A DNA stretch of 23,685 nucleotides from Lingula anatina (lineage: Eukaryota > Brachiopoda > Lingulata > Lingulida > Lingulidae): assembly GCF_001039355.2 (NCBI RefSeq), contig NW_019775707.1, forward strand, positions 134,107 through 157,791. The letters run 5' to 3'. Positions 10,850 through 21,501 of this stretch are shown here, piece after piece. Made by a program: the position numbers and the translations under genes. How positions within the stretch are numbered: the stretch's first letter is position 1; the number at the start of each line of letters is the position of its first letter. Below the pieces are notes generated by a model, which did not search any database, was not told where the DNA came from, and was given only the letters and a program-made list of their open reading frames with translations.

Positions 10850-11438
10850 TTAAAAGTGAAGTGCTGTTAACTTTAAATAATAATATAATATAATGATATA
10901 TTTATTTCGAGTCTAAAATCCATAAAACGTTCAATAGACTGTACAACATAAAATACAAAGAAGTTTATAGATAAAAATGGTTAAGATATACATTATATAA
11001 ATCGGAGCTAGACTAAATAGTAATAAACAGTAATTAAAAGTAAAACATCCAAGGTTTCTTTAATGTAAAATTTAAAATTCATGAATAAAATGTCTTAAAA
11101 ATGTGAGTTTTCAGTTCCTTTTTAAAAGATTCTTGTGATTCCATTCGTCTAATAAAAATTGGTAACTTATTCCACTCTGTTAGTGCAGCTACACAAAATG
11201 ATATGTCACCATATGTTTTTAACTTTGATTTGGGAACATTCAGTAAAAGTTTGTCACCAGACGTCATGGATCTTTGAGGGCTATAATGTTTGACTAGATC
11301 AATTATATATTGTGGAGCTAGGTTATAAAAAGCAGCATGTGTAAAAACTAAAACCCTAAATAAAATTCTGGTCCTAACTGGTAACCAGTGCAACTGCTTT
11401 AAAATTGGAGTGACATGGCAATCCCTAGGCTGTAGCAT
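10850..11438 (-). mobile_element. 5'-truncated LINE: 3' end of reverse-transcriptase ORF plus 3' tail
   Basis: The minus-strand frame 11438-11079 (119 codons) reads HVTPILKQLHWLPVRTRILF, then APQYIIDLVKHYSPQR, YGDISFCVAALTEWNKLP and FKKELKTHIF before a stop. LHWLPV-x-R-I, a YxPxR segment, a WNxLP segment and FKxxLKTxLF in that order are the C-terminal hallmark of CR1/L2/jockey-type LINE reverse transcriptases. Endonuclease and catalytic RT domains are absent. About 230 bases of AT-rich DNA to the left would be the LINE 3' UTR. The frame is intact but too short to be active. Confidence 0.85.
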
Positions 11439-11460
11439 TGAATGCCGTGCACTGCATGAA

Positions 11461-11750
11461 AAAACACCTTTTATCGCCTTTCATTCATCTACAAAATGTT
11501 ATCGAAAGATGATCCCTCATCTTTCATCATCCTTTCCTGACGAAAAGGTCATCTTTCACCTTTCATTTGTAAAAGGTCATCTTTTTATCAACTTTTACCT
11601 CTCGGAAAGACCGTCATTCACATTTTCATTAACTTTCAGTTTTCAAAAGTTCAACTATCACCTTTTACAGTGCGAAAGGCCACCTTACATTCCAGCTTTT
11701 GTTAACTGGAAAGGTCACATTTTGTTTATCTTTTATTTTCTGAAAGCTTA
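11461..11750. repeat. Degenerate ~28-38-bp tandem repeats rich in AAAGGTCA and CTTTC
   Basis: Units starting with AAAAGGTCAT, AAAAGGTCAT, AAAGACCGTCA, AAAAGTTCAA, AAAGGCCACC and AAAGGTCACA follow each other from ~11543 to ~11730, with CTTTCA or CTTTTA in the middle of most. The phase drifts, so this is an old decayed satellite or a clustered motif array. The plus-strand frame across it (11410-11751) is incidental, with no codon-like conservation between units. Confidence 0.6.
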
Positions 11751-12160
11751 AGACTAATTTTATAATAATGCGTGGTGATCTTTTGTATGTATACTATTTA
11801 TTTTATGCACAGGACTTAATTCCGTATCTTACATTAAGCGCATTATGGAAAAAGTGAATACTTTTGCAAATTGTTTGCATGATGAAATGTTTTGCACTTT
11901 GATTAAAGTATTTAACTGATAGATTGAATGTGGTGATTTGCATTTCGGAGAAATAATTATGCAATCTTGCATTGGCCTGAGTTTATGTATAAATATATAG
12001 CATTCAGTGCAGTGGAAGAAGTGTTCACCGAATTTCACTTGAGGTAGACATATACTTTTGACGGTTTAAACGACAAACAACTTTCAGAATCGAAAGTAAC
12101 TTATATTTTTATTCCAATATCGTCAGGGTTTAAATACAGCAAATAAAAAATTATATGTCA

Positions 12161-12342
12161 GAGGTCACATCTCCATATTTGCCTAGATAATTACTTTCAC
12201 AGGAAATAATCTCCATGCTTCTGGACAGTAGCTAATTATGTCAGGATTATAGCATTGGTTGCACCAAGTCAAAATAGTGTTTGAGGTCACCTCTCCATAA
12301 TTTGCCTGGCTAGAGGCTCGTCTCTAAACAGAAAACCACCCC
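12161..12342. repeat. Direct duplication (~122-bp period) abutting the sequence gap
   Basis: GAGGTCACATCTCCATATTT (from 12161) recurs as GAGGTCACCTCTCCATAATT (from 12283), both followed by TGCCTAG/TGCCTGG. The second copy runs into the N gap, so more copies may be hidden in it. Confidence 0.7.
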
Positions 12343-12468
12343 NNNNNNNNNNNNNNNNNNNNNNNNNNNNNNNNNNNNNNNNNNNNNNNNNNNNNNNNNN
12401 NNNNNNNNNNNNNNNNNNNNNNNNNNNNNNNNNNNNNNNNNNNNNNNNNNNNNNNNNNNNNNNNNNNN
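12343..12468. other. Assembly gap (126 N)
   Basis: An unbroken run of N. Its edge lies within a direct duplication, which may explain why the assembly failed here. Confidence 0.99.
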
Positions 12469-12539
12469 AGATTATTTGCTTCTTGAATGATTCAGATTTA
12501 GTTACAAACGCACATTATAATGTAAGTTACCATGGATAT

Positions 12540-12995
12540 CTATAATGGTGAACAGTAGAATAGTTGAGGCCTAAACGCACACCGTGACACGGGTATGGTT
12601 ATCAATTTCTCATTTAAAATGCAAGGACAGGCTTTACAACAGTTTAAGATCAGAAAACGACGGTTGCCGTTCATTAACGAATACTGGAAGCAGAAATGCA
12701 TTATTATACAGTCAGTCCAAAATATATCACTAATGTCTTTCCCTCCCTTGTAATAAAGTGCGAAATAGTGAGACTTGTTCTTTACTTGATTTCTAAATCG
12801 GTGTGACAGAAATGGCAGTTTCCTAAAAACCGAAGTCCGTTTCCCATCACTTTGAACAGGCGACATTTGTCCCATATACTGCCTCCAATACTTCCGGTTA
12901 CCCTCAACCTGTGTTAATCTGTATGGAACCCCAGACCTTCTTTCCTGGACTATTAACTTTCCTGTCACACCGACTTTTGTAGTTGTGAATGCAGA
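12540..12995 (-). CDS. Unrecognised ORF, possibly one exon or a decayed element
   Basis: A 142-codon minus-strand frame starts at 12968. A 70-codon exon-like segment inside it (12995-12786) lies between a TTTTAAG acceptor and a GTAAAG donor with phase 0 at both ends. The segment is Arg/Lys/Gln-rich (for example GNRKYWRQYMGQM), while the remainder to 12540 is Cys-rich and looks like random reading-through. I recognise no family or motif. It lies next to a gap, so partner exons may be missing. It could be noise. Confidence 0.2.
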   Translation of the reverse strand, partial: SAFTTTKVGVTGKLIVQERRSGVPYRLTQVEGNRKYWRQYMGQMSPVQSDGKRTSVFRKLPFLSHRFRNQVKNKSHYFALYYKGGKDISDIFWTDCIIMHFCFQYSLMNGNRRFLILNCCKACPCILNEKLITIPVSRCAFRPQLFYCSPL

Positions 12996-13652
12996 CTTAA
13001 AACATCAAATGCAAAATTTTCATTATGATAGAGCAGTAAATTGATTTGTCCCTTGAAATTTTCATAGTAGGCCTTATTGAATTTGGTGAAAGAAATACAT
13101 GTTTCAGTGCATCTTCTTGAGATTTTCAAAACTGAACATCCATAAACCTATAGAACTATAAACTCTGTAATACTGTGTAATGGTATCTTTTCAACAATCC
13201 CTTTTAAAACATAGTAGTCACATTTTGGTCACATGCTTCGTTGTTATTTTCTACCGACATTGAAAGACGTATTCTAATAAAAAATTATTAGTATTTTCAA
13301 TACTTACAAAAAACAAGGCAATTAACTAATTAGCTTTTGTTAAGTTCGTTCAGAAAAATGAAAGACTTAAAAAATGACAAGCACTGTCCATATGATTAAC
13401 AAGTTAACCTCAGATGTGCTGGAAAAAAAACAGTTCTGGTTAAAGGTGAAGAGAACCAGATGGTGATTAACCTTTCTTTTTGTTTAATTTCAGCCTTAAA
13501 CACATCTTTCTTTACACAACTACCAGTAGGAAGATGCGGTACCTTGACGTCATATTTTACATGACTGCAATGGAACAAATAAAGTCACCTTTTCACATTG
13601 GTTATCTCTTCCAAGTTCTTACCAACTCTCAAGCTTTCAGCCTGGACCAAAA

Positions 13653-13687
<35 letters not shown>

Positions 13688-14225
13688 AATAACTCGATGA
13701 CGTCGAAAGTGTAATACAGAATGCCTGTTTTATTCTAAAATTTGTCATCACTGTTAAACGAACAATCCTGATTTCTTGGCATTTAAAAATAGGATAACAC
13801 ACAAAAAGTCAGATAAAAGATATGGCTTTAGAATCTTCTACAGACTCCTGAAATCGTGATATGTGTCTATTTTGAATTCTATATTGAATATTTATCGCAC
13901 TGATTTGTATCGATTTTATCACTAAATTCAATGGGTTTAAAGTATTCAGTTCGTTCACAGCCAGACAGACCAGCCCATTTGCCACAGTTTGACGTTTTCA
14001 TATGTGTGTATTGCATGATGCCAAAGTATATTTCATTGCGGTTAGCAGTTTTGCCATTTGATCGCCAACTAAATACTATATTTGCAAGTGTTAAAATGAG
14101 AGAGCGCCGACATTTTAAAAAACACAGTTGAATAACACACAAGGCACGAGTAGGTACCGAACTGCGTTACTCGACCTCCATTTACATTCGTGATACATTT
14201 ATAATCTACAGCACCACGTCCTCGC
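12996..14225. other. Intergenic DNA upstream of the dehydrogenase
   Basis: No supported gene. It contains an (AAAT)n microsatellite at 13650-13690 and AT-rich sequence. Overlapping short frames on both strands at 13879-14142 show no recognisable domain and I do not call them. A TTTATAAT box-like sequence lies at 14198-14205. Confidence 0.45.
13650..13690. repeat. (AAAT)n microsatellite
   Basis: About ten AAAT units, nearly perfect. Confidence 0.95.
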
Positions 14226-14238
14226 TGTTCAAAGGTCA
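14226..14238 (+). promoter_or_regulatory. DR1-like nuclear-receptor site upstream of the dehydrogenase
   Basis: TGTTCAAAGGTCA lies about 100 bases before the start codon. It resembles the direct-repeat-1 element (two AGGTCA-type half-sites with one A between) bound by HNF4 and RXR-partner receptors. The right half-site is perfect and the left has two mismatches. Both its proximity to the gene and the family's metabolic role fit, but function is inference. Confidence 0.35.
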
Positions 14239-14336
14239 ATTTCTTTTTTTTTTTTCAAATATTAGCAAGCAACTCTACAAGAAGGTCGCGTTTCTCCCAG
14301 GTTAGTTAAACACAGAACCAGACGCCCCAGACCAAG

Positions 14337-16768
14337 ATGTCTGCTCCAGTGATGCGTTCGGCTCAAGTTCCAGCACCTAAGGAACCGCTGAAAATTGTGG
14401 AACAGGCAATCCCCAAACCACCGCCAGAAGGACTTGTTATTAAGGTATACGATTTAATTTTTAAAAATAATTTAGTGTGTTTTAGTTATTACCAAAGGAA
14501 ACAAGAAATTTATAAAAGCAAGTAATAGTTGAAAGCTCTGACATCATGGTCCACTATTTTTACTGTTTCAAAGACTCCAATACCGTGCTTTGAAAGAGAC
14601 AAGGGAAAGGAAGCCTGATACGAATTTTACTGCCAAATCTTTTTCCCCAAGAACAAGTACGTTCCTACTTTACCACCGGTACGTCATGTCCAAAATCTTT
14701 AAAAGTTTTTAAATACTAATCTTGAGACATGACAGGTGCTTGCTTGCTTTTCAATTTCGTTTCTTTAACAGATGTGCAGTTTCGCAGCGCCTTGCATAAG
14801 ATGAGAAAAAGTTGGGGCCTACAATAAAAAGTAAGAGGCTTCTGGTGTATTGGGAGAAAGATAGCGTAAAAGCTTTGGAAATGTTCCAAAAAAATTTTTT
14901 TTAATTCTCTGGAGGGGGTGGCGGGGGAACCGCTTTCCCTCCCCTCACCACAGCTTTCGACAGTGGTCATATACTTACAGTCATACTGTTAAAACATTAA
15001 AACTTCGTATCTTAATTAGTTCTACATGTATCTGATCTATATACTTAATGGCGCAGGAATGAAGGAATTTTTTTGCAAGTTATTATACTTCCTGATGGAT
15101 GTCCAATTTTTCATCAATCTTTTTGATCCATTGAAAAAATTGTAAAACGCATGCCCAGCTTAAACTGTGCTGTTTTTACCGTGGGAACATTGCATAATTT
15201 CGCATTGATGAGCGCGGGTCTGTAATTTTTTATTTGTTTTAACGATGACAAATTTACCCAACGGGTTGTTTATTCATCACAAATTTGTGTGCTTTTAGTG
15301 GTGATAAAAACGACTTGTTGGCTTGATATCGCCGAAACAGATTTGTATCGCTTTTCCAAAACTTCTACCATTCAAAACGTTGTCAGCACACTTAATCCAA
15401 TTGTTTTATGTTTCCGGAGGTCTTAACGCATGACCTCGTAATACTTTTTGTACAGTTATGCACGTGGAACATATATTCTGCAGTGAGCGGATTGTTTTGC
15501 CATAATTAAGCCTTTAAACTTTTGACTATTATTAGTACAAGTTATGCAACTATGTGGTAGATTCTTGGCAGGCAGACGTGTATTTGGGGACTTGATTTTG
15601 ATTAAAAAAAGCTGTTACGGGTTGCCCCGCAGACTAAAAGAACAGAAGGACGCCAACGACTCCGATACTTTGATTGGTGGAAGAAGGCATTCGGAATGAG
15701 GTCACATGACTTGATATAGGTCTTTTTTAAGAACAGAAGTGACAAGAACAACCTGACAGCCATGCAAGTCAGAACTCTGACACGGCAGTCTGAAAGAGTG
15801 ATTGATGCTCAGTCAGTATTTCAAACTTGACATATCCAAAATATCAAACACCAAATGCCCAGTATTATATATTAAGGCAAGCGCATTGCAAACTGTACCT
15901 CTTTATGTCCCGTCTTAAATCTTTTAATCAATTTAGTACTTAATCAATCGTTTTATTCTAGACCAGTTTCGCTGGCATTTGTCATTCTGATATCCACCTT
16001 TGGGAGAACAAAACAGAATTAGGCGATGGAAAAGAAATGACCTTCCTCAGCGATCCGCACAACTTTGTACTAGGTGAGAGTTTCCGCTTCTTTTTCTAAG
16101 CCTAAAATCAGTGTTTTGAAACGACCCCGTAAAAAATCATCGTGTACATGTACATATAGTCAGCCATTGTTTCACGTGTAAATCATACTACCATGTGTAC
16201 AAAAAGAAAATTGAGAGACTCGCAATGTACCTTGTGGCACTATCTAAACATTTTAAACCCGTCCCAAATCCCAAGCTACGTATACGCTGCTGCACGGTGT
16301 GATGCCACAATATAAAGGTTGCCAAAGTAAGCCCAGGGCCCATTTCTACAAAAGAAAAAAAAACATAAGTCAGCCATAAGTCAGCTCCCTGGCTTAGTTG
16401 ACTAGAGTTTCCATGAATGAGAGTGCTGTTACACTGCTCCTGATAGGGTAAGATGTGCCCATGTGACCATGTAACTTTGGAATTAAGTTCCGAGCCAGGG
16501 AACCTGACTTAAGTTGTTTTTTTTTTTTTTTTTGTGAACTTGGAGCCAGTTAGCATATATTGGCACTTGGCCAAATTCACTGCAAGACAGAAGAACGTAA
16601 CTTTATTCATAGTACTCATAAATACATGTATACATGTAAGTGGCGTGGAAATTAACAAATTTCTACACAAAGTAACTGCTTGAAAAAATACACTTGTCGT
16701 AGTATGTGCCTGACTCAGAGTTGACTATATTTCTTCTAAAAATATATATTTTTTATTAATCACTTGGG

Positions 16769-16808
<40 letters not shown>

Positions 16809-19800
16809 CTAACGCATGTTCATGTACGCAAACGCACTAATATATTCTTCTCTTAAGAATGTGTAGCGCGTTTCAAAGAAAAATGATTGTTTCATAAATA
16901 TTTAGACACAGCACAAATAAAATCCAAATTTAATTATTAATCGTACTCCAATTTCTATAACTGTATATTCATTACTACGAATACTCTCTCAACAGGTCAT
17001 GAAATATCTGGGATTGTTCACTCACTGGGAGATAAAGCGAGTGCTGGTAAGTGTTGTTTAATAGATGCAATAAATGCAGGATGTTTCGCGGTCACTGTTT
17101 TCAGGTCGCTTATAACTCTTCGTTTTGGCCAAAAATGAATTTTCCTGGAGTGAACAACACTTTTCCCATACTTACCAATGGTCAACGAATCCATTTTTAC
17201 ATTCAAAGTTAGTCCCCGTTTTTCTTTTTTTTTTCTTTCCGAAAAGGGTTTTTTGTTTGTTTTAACCTTTTAAGAGATTATAACAGAATAAAGCCATCAA
17301 TGGAGGTCACGTGGTCTAAAGACAAGGTCAGATATCAGAAAAATAGCTATAAATGCCGTTTTTGTGATAAAACAGAATGTATTATATTTCTATGAGTTGT
17401 TCACAATGTTTTTATTGTGAAATATAGATCTCATACGAAGAGTTATTATCCCTTTAACTAGCATAAAAATTTAATTTGATGCCCCGTTTTTAAATTTATT
17501 TGGACAAGATTCATCACGAGTATTTCGATTATGATATTTCCTATCATGCTATAAATACAGATTTGAATGATAATTATAACCTATATCTTTGATCAGATGA
17601 CCCTGACATCAAAGTGGGTGACAGAGTTGTGATCTACTCTTTCATTGGTTGCCGGAAGTGTGACGTATGTAGTGGCGGCTCCAATCAACTCTGTCCAGAC
17701 GCCATCAAGGGAACGCTTGGAGCGCAGCAACCCGGGGGGTATGTCATGTGTCAAGACTCTTTACAAGTAGTACCTACTGTCCTTTGCCTATTGCCTCTAC
17801 TAAGTGATTACTGTCTTAGAATATTCCACGCATATTCTCTCCAACGTAAATGCTCTCAAAAATGTGGTTCTTAAATTATGAAGCCATTAAAAGGCAATGA
17901 TACTCAAAACAGTTTACCTTGAACATTGAAGTGAAGCATTTTTGAACACTTTGGGTAAAGTTTCACGCATTTGCATCATCCCTTTTTTTCGACAGATACG
18001 CAACCTACGTCAGTGTCCCTGAGAAAAAGTTTGCCGTCAAAGTGCCCGAATCGGTTGGCATGGATACAGCGGCTATCATTGCCTGCAGCGGTGTTACAAC
18101 TTACCACGGAGTCAGCGTCGTAAAACCAACATTAGAAGAGCTGCTTAAGCTAAGAGGTATACGTGAGCTAATTTTACTCTCTTATCTGTCTAGCTGGCGA
18201 TCTTTCTTTTGCATGCTCACAAACTCCCATAGAAAGATAAACACTTGATAGAAAGACTTTACACGAGCGAGATTGTGATAGTTGTGAAAACTGTCCCATT
18301 TTTCTCTGTATTTTCACTTAAAATAAAACAACCACCATTTATTCGTAAGAGTATATTGAATCCAGCAGGACTTTCCCTTTTTTAATTAATTAATTCATTT
18401 TTGTTTACTTCACAAACGAGTATGTTTATCCGCACAGATAAGCTACGACACAGCTCCGATTGCAACAAACTGTGTTTGAAATCTAGCCATGGCGTTGACT
18501 TTCAAATCAATATAGGGAATAAAACTTTATGAAATATGAAAATATATTCGCAGTGGTGATAAAGCCAGTGGTATGTAATTTCCCCTTACAGGCAAAACGA
18601 AGCTGTTGGTTATCGGCGCAGGGGGGCTGGGGCTGTGGTGTGTACAAATAGCCAAGGCCATTCTGCCGCCAGATGTCAGAGTGATCAGCGCCGATATTAC
18701 GGTAAAATCTGTTTATGTTTTCAATTACGTTATATTTTCTATTAGGAATTCTAATATAACATTTAGTTTTGGAAAACTACTGGTTTTCTAATATAACATT
18801 TAGTTTTGGTAAACTACTGCATGTATTATAAAGATGTTGACTTTTGTCACTGTTATATGTTTACAAACATGTATGATGTCATGTATCCATATTTTTTATA
18901 ATGTTTTAATCCTGATCAAGCATAACGTAGAAGGTTTGGGCCACATCTGCCGAAAGGTTTTTAACTGGAGTAAGATTGCTTTAATTGCATTCATTAACTG
19001 CTATAATTGACCCCACCTATATAATTAATATTGCTATAATGAATCCTCCTCTCTTTTAGACTTCTAAATTAGAAATTGCCAAAGCTGCTGGTGCTGATGA
19101 TGTCATTTTGTGGGATCCCGCAGGTGATTTTTGTTGAATTAAAAAAGCAAGTTTTCAAAATGACTCAGAGTAAACAAATATGGGGTTCAAGTAAATTTAA
19201 CAGTACTTCTCAGTATGTGGCAGTTAAAATTCGCCACTCTAGAACAAACGTTCTGTACTCAGTAAATAGAGAGCGTTCTGCGATTGCTGGGCACAACAGC
19301 AGTGGAAGTTTTGTTGAATTATGTGTTGCTAACAATGAATCATATACAATATAAAGCAAAAAATGGACATGATAAATCGATAAAGTAGAAACGCGTTTTA
19401 TCTCAGAAATTTCCTGGCACTCAAATGTGCGAATTTTTCCAAAAATGGCTGCCAAATCCAACATGTCAGTATACTATATGTATAATATATATATTGAATA
19501 TATTTCATGTTATCTTGGCATAATCTATCTGGTGTGTTTAATATTGCCTTGTCAGTGGATGAATCAACACTGGTGGAGCGTACGAAGGAGATATCTGGGG
19601 GAGGAGTGGACGCCGTAATTGACCTTGTGAATAATGGGATCACAACCAGCAGAGCTCTCAACTGCTTGAACTATGTATGTATGTCATGATAAATTAAATG
19701 AAAAATAATTCAATAAACTGTCATTGTAAAATTCCAATTTCAATACCAATGGTGCCATAAAAGTGACAACTTGATTCACCAATGTGGTTTTCAACAGGGT

Positions 19801-20670
19801 CGTTTAATATTTGGCGTTCATCGTCATGTGTATGTGTGTTTATTTCATATTTCCCTTTGTGGTGGATGGCTTTATGTGAAATTAATTAAAAATCAAATTG
19901 TTAAAAGCCATCTGCGCCTCTACTTACAGTTGAGATATAAATCAACCGTACAACGTTAATTAGATCAATTGCCATATAATAAAAGTCGCAACGTGTAATT
20001 GTTCACCTCTTACCAAGTTACATATTGTTATTCCTGACATAAAATCCAAAATCTGTTGTTGCCACGTGTAATGTTTTGTAAGATGTTATATTCCATTATT
20101 TATGGCAGTGTTTCAAACATCACTTTTCATCTGCAGGGTGGTATTTTGGCCATCATCGGGCTATTTGGTGGCAGTATTAATATACAGCTTCCAATATTTG
20201 CCTGCAAGACTCACTGTTTGAGAGGAGTCTACGTTGCCAGTCCACAACACCTGAGAGAACTCGTGAAGCTGGTGGCTGAGAAACAGGTAGGCCATGTAAT
20301 TTGTTATTTTTCATGCTTTAAAGTGGGAGAGAGAGGTTATTTTTCGACAGTATTGTGGTTCATAAAATATATATTTACCAAACGTCTAAAGCTTAGGCTG
20401 ATGAAGTAGCACAATGATGAAAATTAAAAGACCAATCTATAAATGTTCCGGAAAAAAACCCTGAATATTATCATACAAATTGGAGTGTATAGGCAGATAA
20501 TTATAAATGTTGCATTCCCCTGCTCATGACTAGGTGAATCATTTTTAACATTATTCCAGCTCAAACCACCCCCAATGTCATACTTCAGCCTGGACCAAGC
20601 CAACGAAGCTTTGATGATGCTCAGGGATGGCAAGATTAACGGCAGAGCACTTCTCAAAATGGACGACTGA
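14337..20670 (+). CDS. Zinc-dependent medium-chain alcohol dehydrogenase, complete, ten exons
   Basis: This enzyme should oxidise an alcohol, or reduce an aldehyde/ketone, with NAD(H), probably in the cytosol (no targeting peptide seen). Exons: 14337-14444, 15962-16073, 16996-17046, 17597-17738, 17996-18156, 18592-18701, 19060-19123, 19556-19674, 20137-20286, 20560-20670. All have AG/GT borders and consistent phases, totalling 375 aa plus TGA. Catalytic zinc ligands are C43 (GICHSD), H75 (GHEISG) and C168 (IIACSG). Structural zinc cysteines are C109, C112, C115 and C123 in the usual C-x2-C-x2-C-x7-C loop. The Rossmann motif is GAGGLG at 200-205, with D226 after beta-2, which favours NAD over NADP. 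The start has A at -3. The interval from C43 to H75 is ~9 residues longer than the ~23 usual in yeast-type ADH. Closest group by motifs is the yeast/bacterial-like ADH branch; substrate unknown. Confidence 0.93.
14445..15961 (+). other. Dehydrogenase intron 1
   Basis: A 1.5-kb intron with GTATAC donor and TTCTAG acceptor. Apart from a possible LINE fragment near 15620-15835 and an A/T- and G-rich stretch near 14887-14925, I see no structure in it. Confidence 0.85.
15629..15835 (+). pseudogene. Possible decayed LINE ORF2 C-terminal fragment
   Basis: A short plus-strand frame reads PQTKRTEGRQRLRYFDWWKK followed by AFG and soon a stop. Further on, another frame gives VRTLTRQSERVIDA. The basic GRQRLRY-x-D-x-x-K segment followed by a distal RxxLTR..R segment resembles the tail of some invertebrate LINE ORF2 proteins. 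The match is weak and no other domain is present. Confidence 0.3.
16336..16547. mobile_element. ~210-bp imperfect foldback element in dehydrogenase intron 2
   Basis: The left arm holds GGGCCCATTTCTACAAAA, an A-rich tract, then CATAAGTCAGCTCCCTGGCT (16375-16394). The right arm holds AGCCAGGGAACCTGACTTAA (from 16493), a T tract of about 17, then TTTGTGAACTTGGAGCC. The arms are reverse complements of each other with a ~100-base loop, which is MITE architecture. No clear target duplication was found, and the ends are diverged. The element lies wholly in the intron. Confidence 0.6.
16775..16806. repeat. (CA)n microsatellite
   Basis: About 15 CA units preceded by a short GCGCGC stretch, an alternating purine-pyrimidine tract in dehydrogenase intron 2. 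Confidence 0.96.
18749..18819. repeat. 37-bp-period tandem duplication in dehydrogenase intron 6
   Basis: TTCTAATATAACATTTAGTT plus the next 14 bases (18749-18782) recurs at 18786-18819 with one mismatch (GGAAAAC versus GGTAAAC). The duplication begins about 50 bases after the donor of exon 6 and appears recent. Confidence 0.9.
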
Positions 20671-21192
20671 GAACCAGCGGAATATCACGAGTTCTAAGGT
20701 GTGTTCAGAGCAGGTCAGACGAAAACCGAGGTTAGGCCGACTAACGTTTACGGATGAAGTTACTCCAGTTGAGGGCTGACCCGGTCTAAGCGCGCCTGCG
20801 TGATTCACAAGTAACGTTCCGCCTGCCTGAAGTTTTCTACACGCATGTTGAGAAACTTTTTAAATCAAAAAGAAAAAGAATTTAATAATAATAATAATAA
20901 TTAATAAGTAGGGCAGTAATCAAGCCAAAAACAAGGACTGGAGTAATGACACTCAGAAATCTGTGTCGTCATACTTCCTTCAAAACATGTTAAAAAGAGT
21001 ATTAGTTAGAGCAGTTCAATTATGTGCACTACCCTGTGTTATTGCAACGCTTGCTGGTGACTTAACCTTTTAACGTGCAGCTGTTTTCAAAGTTCACAAT
21101 ACAGTGATAAATTGACAAATGAAAAATACAAGCTCCAAGTTTGCCTGTTAGACATTAGACCCTACCTTTGATACAAAACCAATGTCAGAACA
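20671..21192 (+). other. Dehydrogenase 3' UTR / convergent intergenic region
   Basis: No coding signal. Includes a short AAT repeat near 20882-20900. The transcript probably extends through here towards a poly(A) signal near 21460, though an earlier cleavage site is possible. Confidence 0.4.
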
Positions 21193-21362
21193 CAGGCCCG
21201 TAGCCAGCAATTTCAGAGGGGGGGTTCGTTTTCTGAAAAAGTGGACCTTTTACCATAAAATCCTCAAGTACATAGGTCAAATTTTACCCACAGTGGACCT
21301 TTTCCCAGCAAAAAGGGTGGTTCTTTCGAACCCCCCGAACCCCCCCCCTGGCTACGGGCCTG
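21193..21362. mobile_element. 170-bp MITE-like element with perfect 15-bp terminal inverted repeats
   Basis: CAGGCCCGTAGCCAG (21193-21207) is the exact reverse complement of CTGGCTACGGGCCTG (21348-21362). Just inside lie a G run ending GGTTCG and a matching CGAACCCCCC. Flanks are GAACA at 21188-21192 and GAACA at 21363-21367; the repeat can be read as 6 bp (GAACAC) if the first C is counted as target. Inside, AGTGGACCTTTT occurs twice as a direct repeat ~53 bp apart. No transposase is encoded. It probably lies in the 3' UTR of the dehydrogenase. Confidence 0.85.
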
Positions 21363-21459
21363 GAACACATGTAATCCTTCAGTTGTTCGAATGTAGTAGA
21401 CATATAAAAACTCAATGAATTTGTAAATGCAGTTTGAGTTGTTTTCTGACTTTAACTCA

Positions 21460-21465
21460 AATAAA
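21460..21465 (+). terminator. Candidate poly(A) signal of the dehydrogenase
   Basis: AATAAA lies ~790 bases after the TGA, beyond the inserted foldback element and before the convergent carrier gene. It is the clearest plus-strand hexamer downstream. Actual use is unproven. Confidence 0.4.
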
Positions 21466-21501
21466 GCAGTTACTACTAAGTTTGTCTACGTACTCTGCCT
21501 C

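Noticed and set aside
11410-11751. 113-codon plus-strand frame rich in Phe/Ser
   Set aside because: It reads through a degenerate A/T-rich repeat that also overlaps the LINE end; no homology is seen.
13631-13645. CAGCCTGGACCAA shared with dehydrogenase exon 10, as if a processed copy
   Set aside because: The match is only 13 bases and does not extend, so it is chance.
13879-14142. Overlapping frames of 66-87 codons on both strands upstream of the dehydrogenase
   Set aside because: No conserved motif, and there is no reason to prefer either strand.
17018-17206. 62-codon minus-strand frame overlapping dehydrogenase exon 3
   Set aside because: It is antisense to a well-supported exon and its intron, with no recognisable family.
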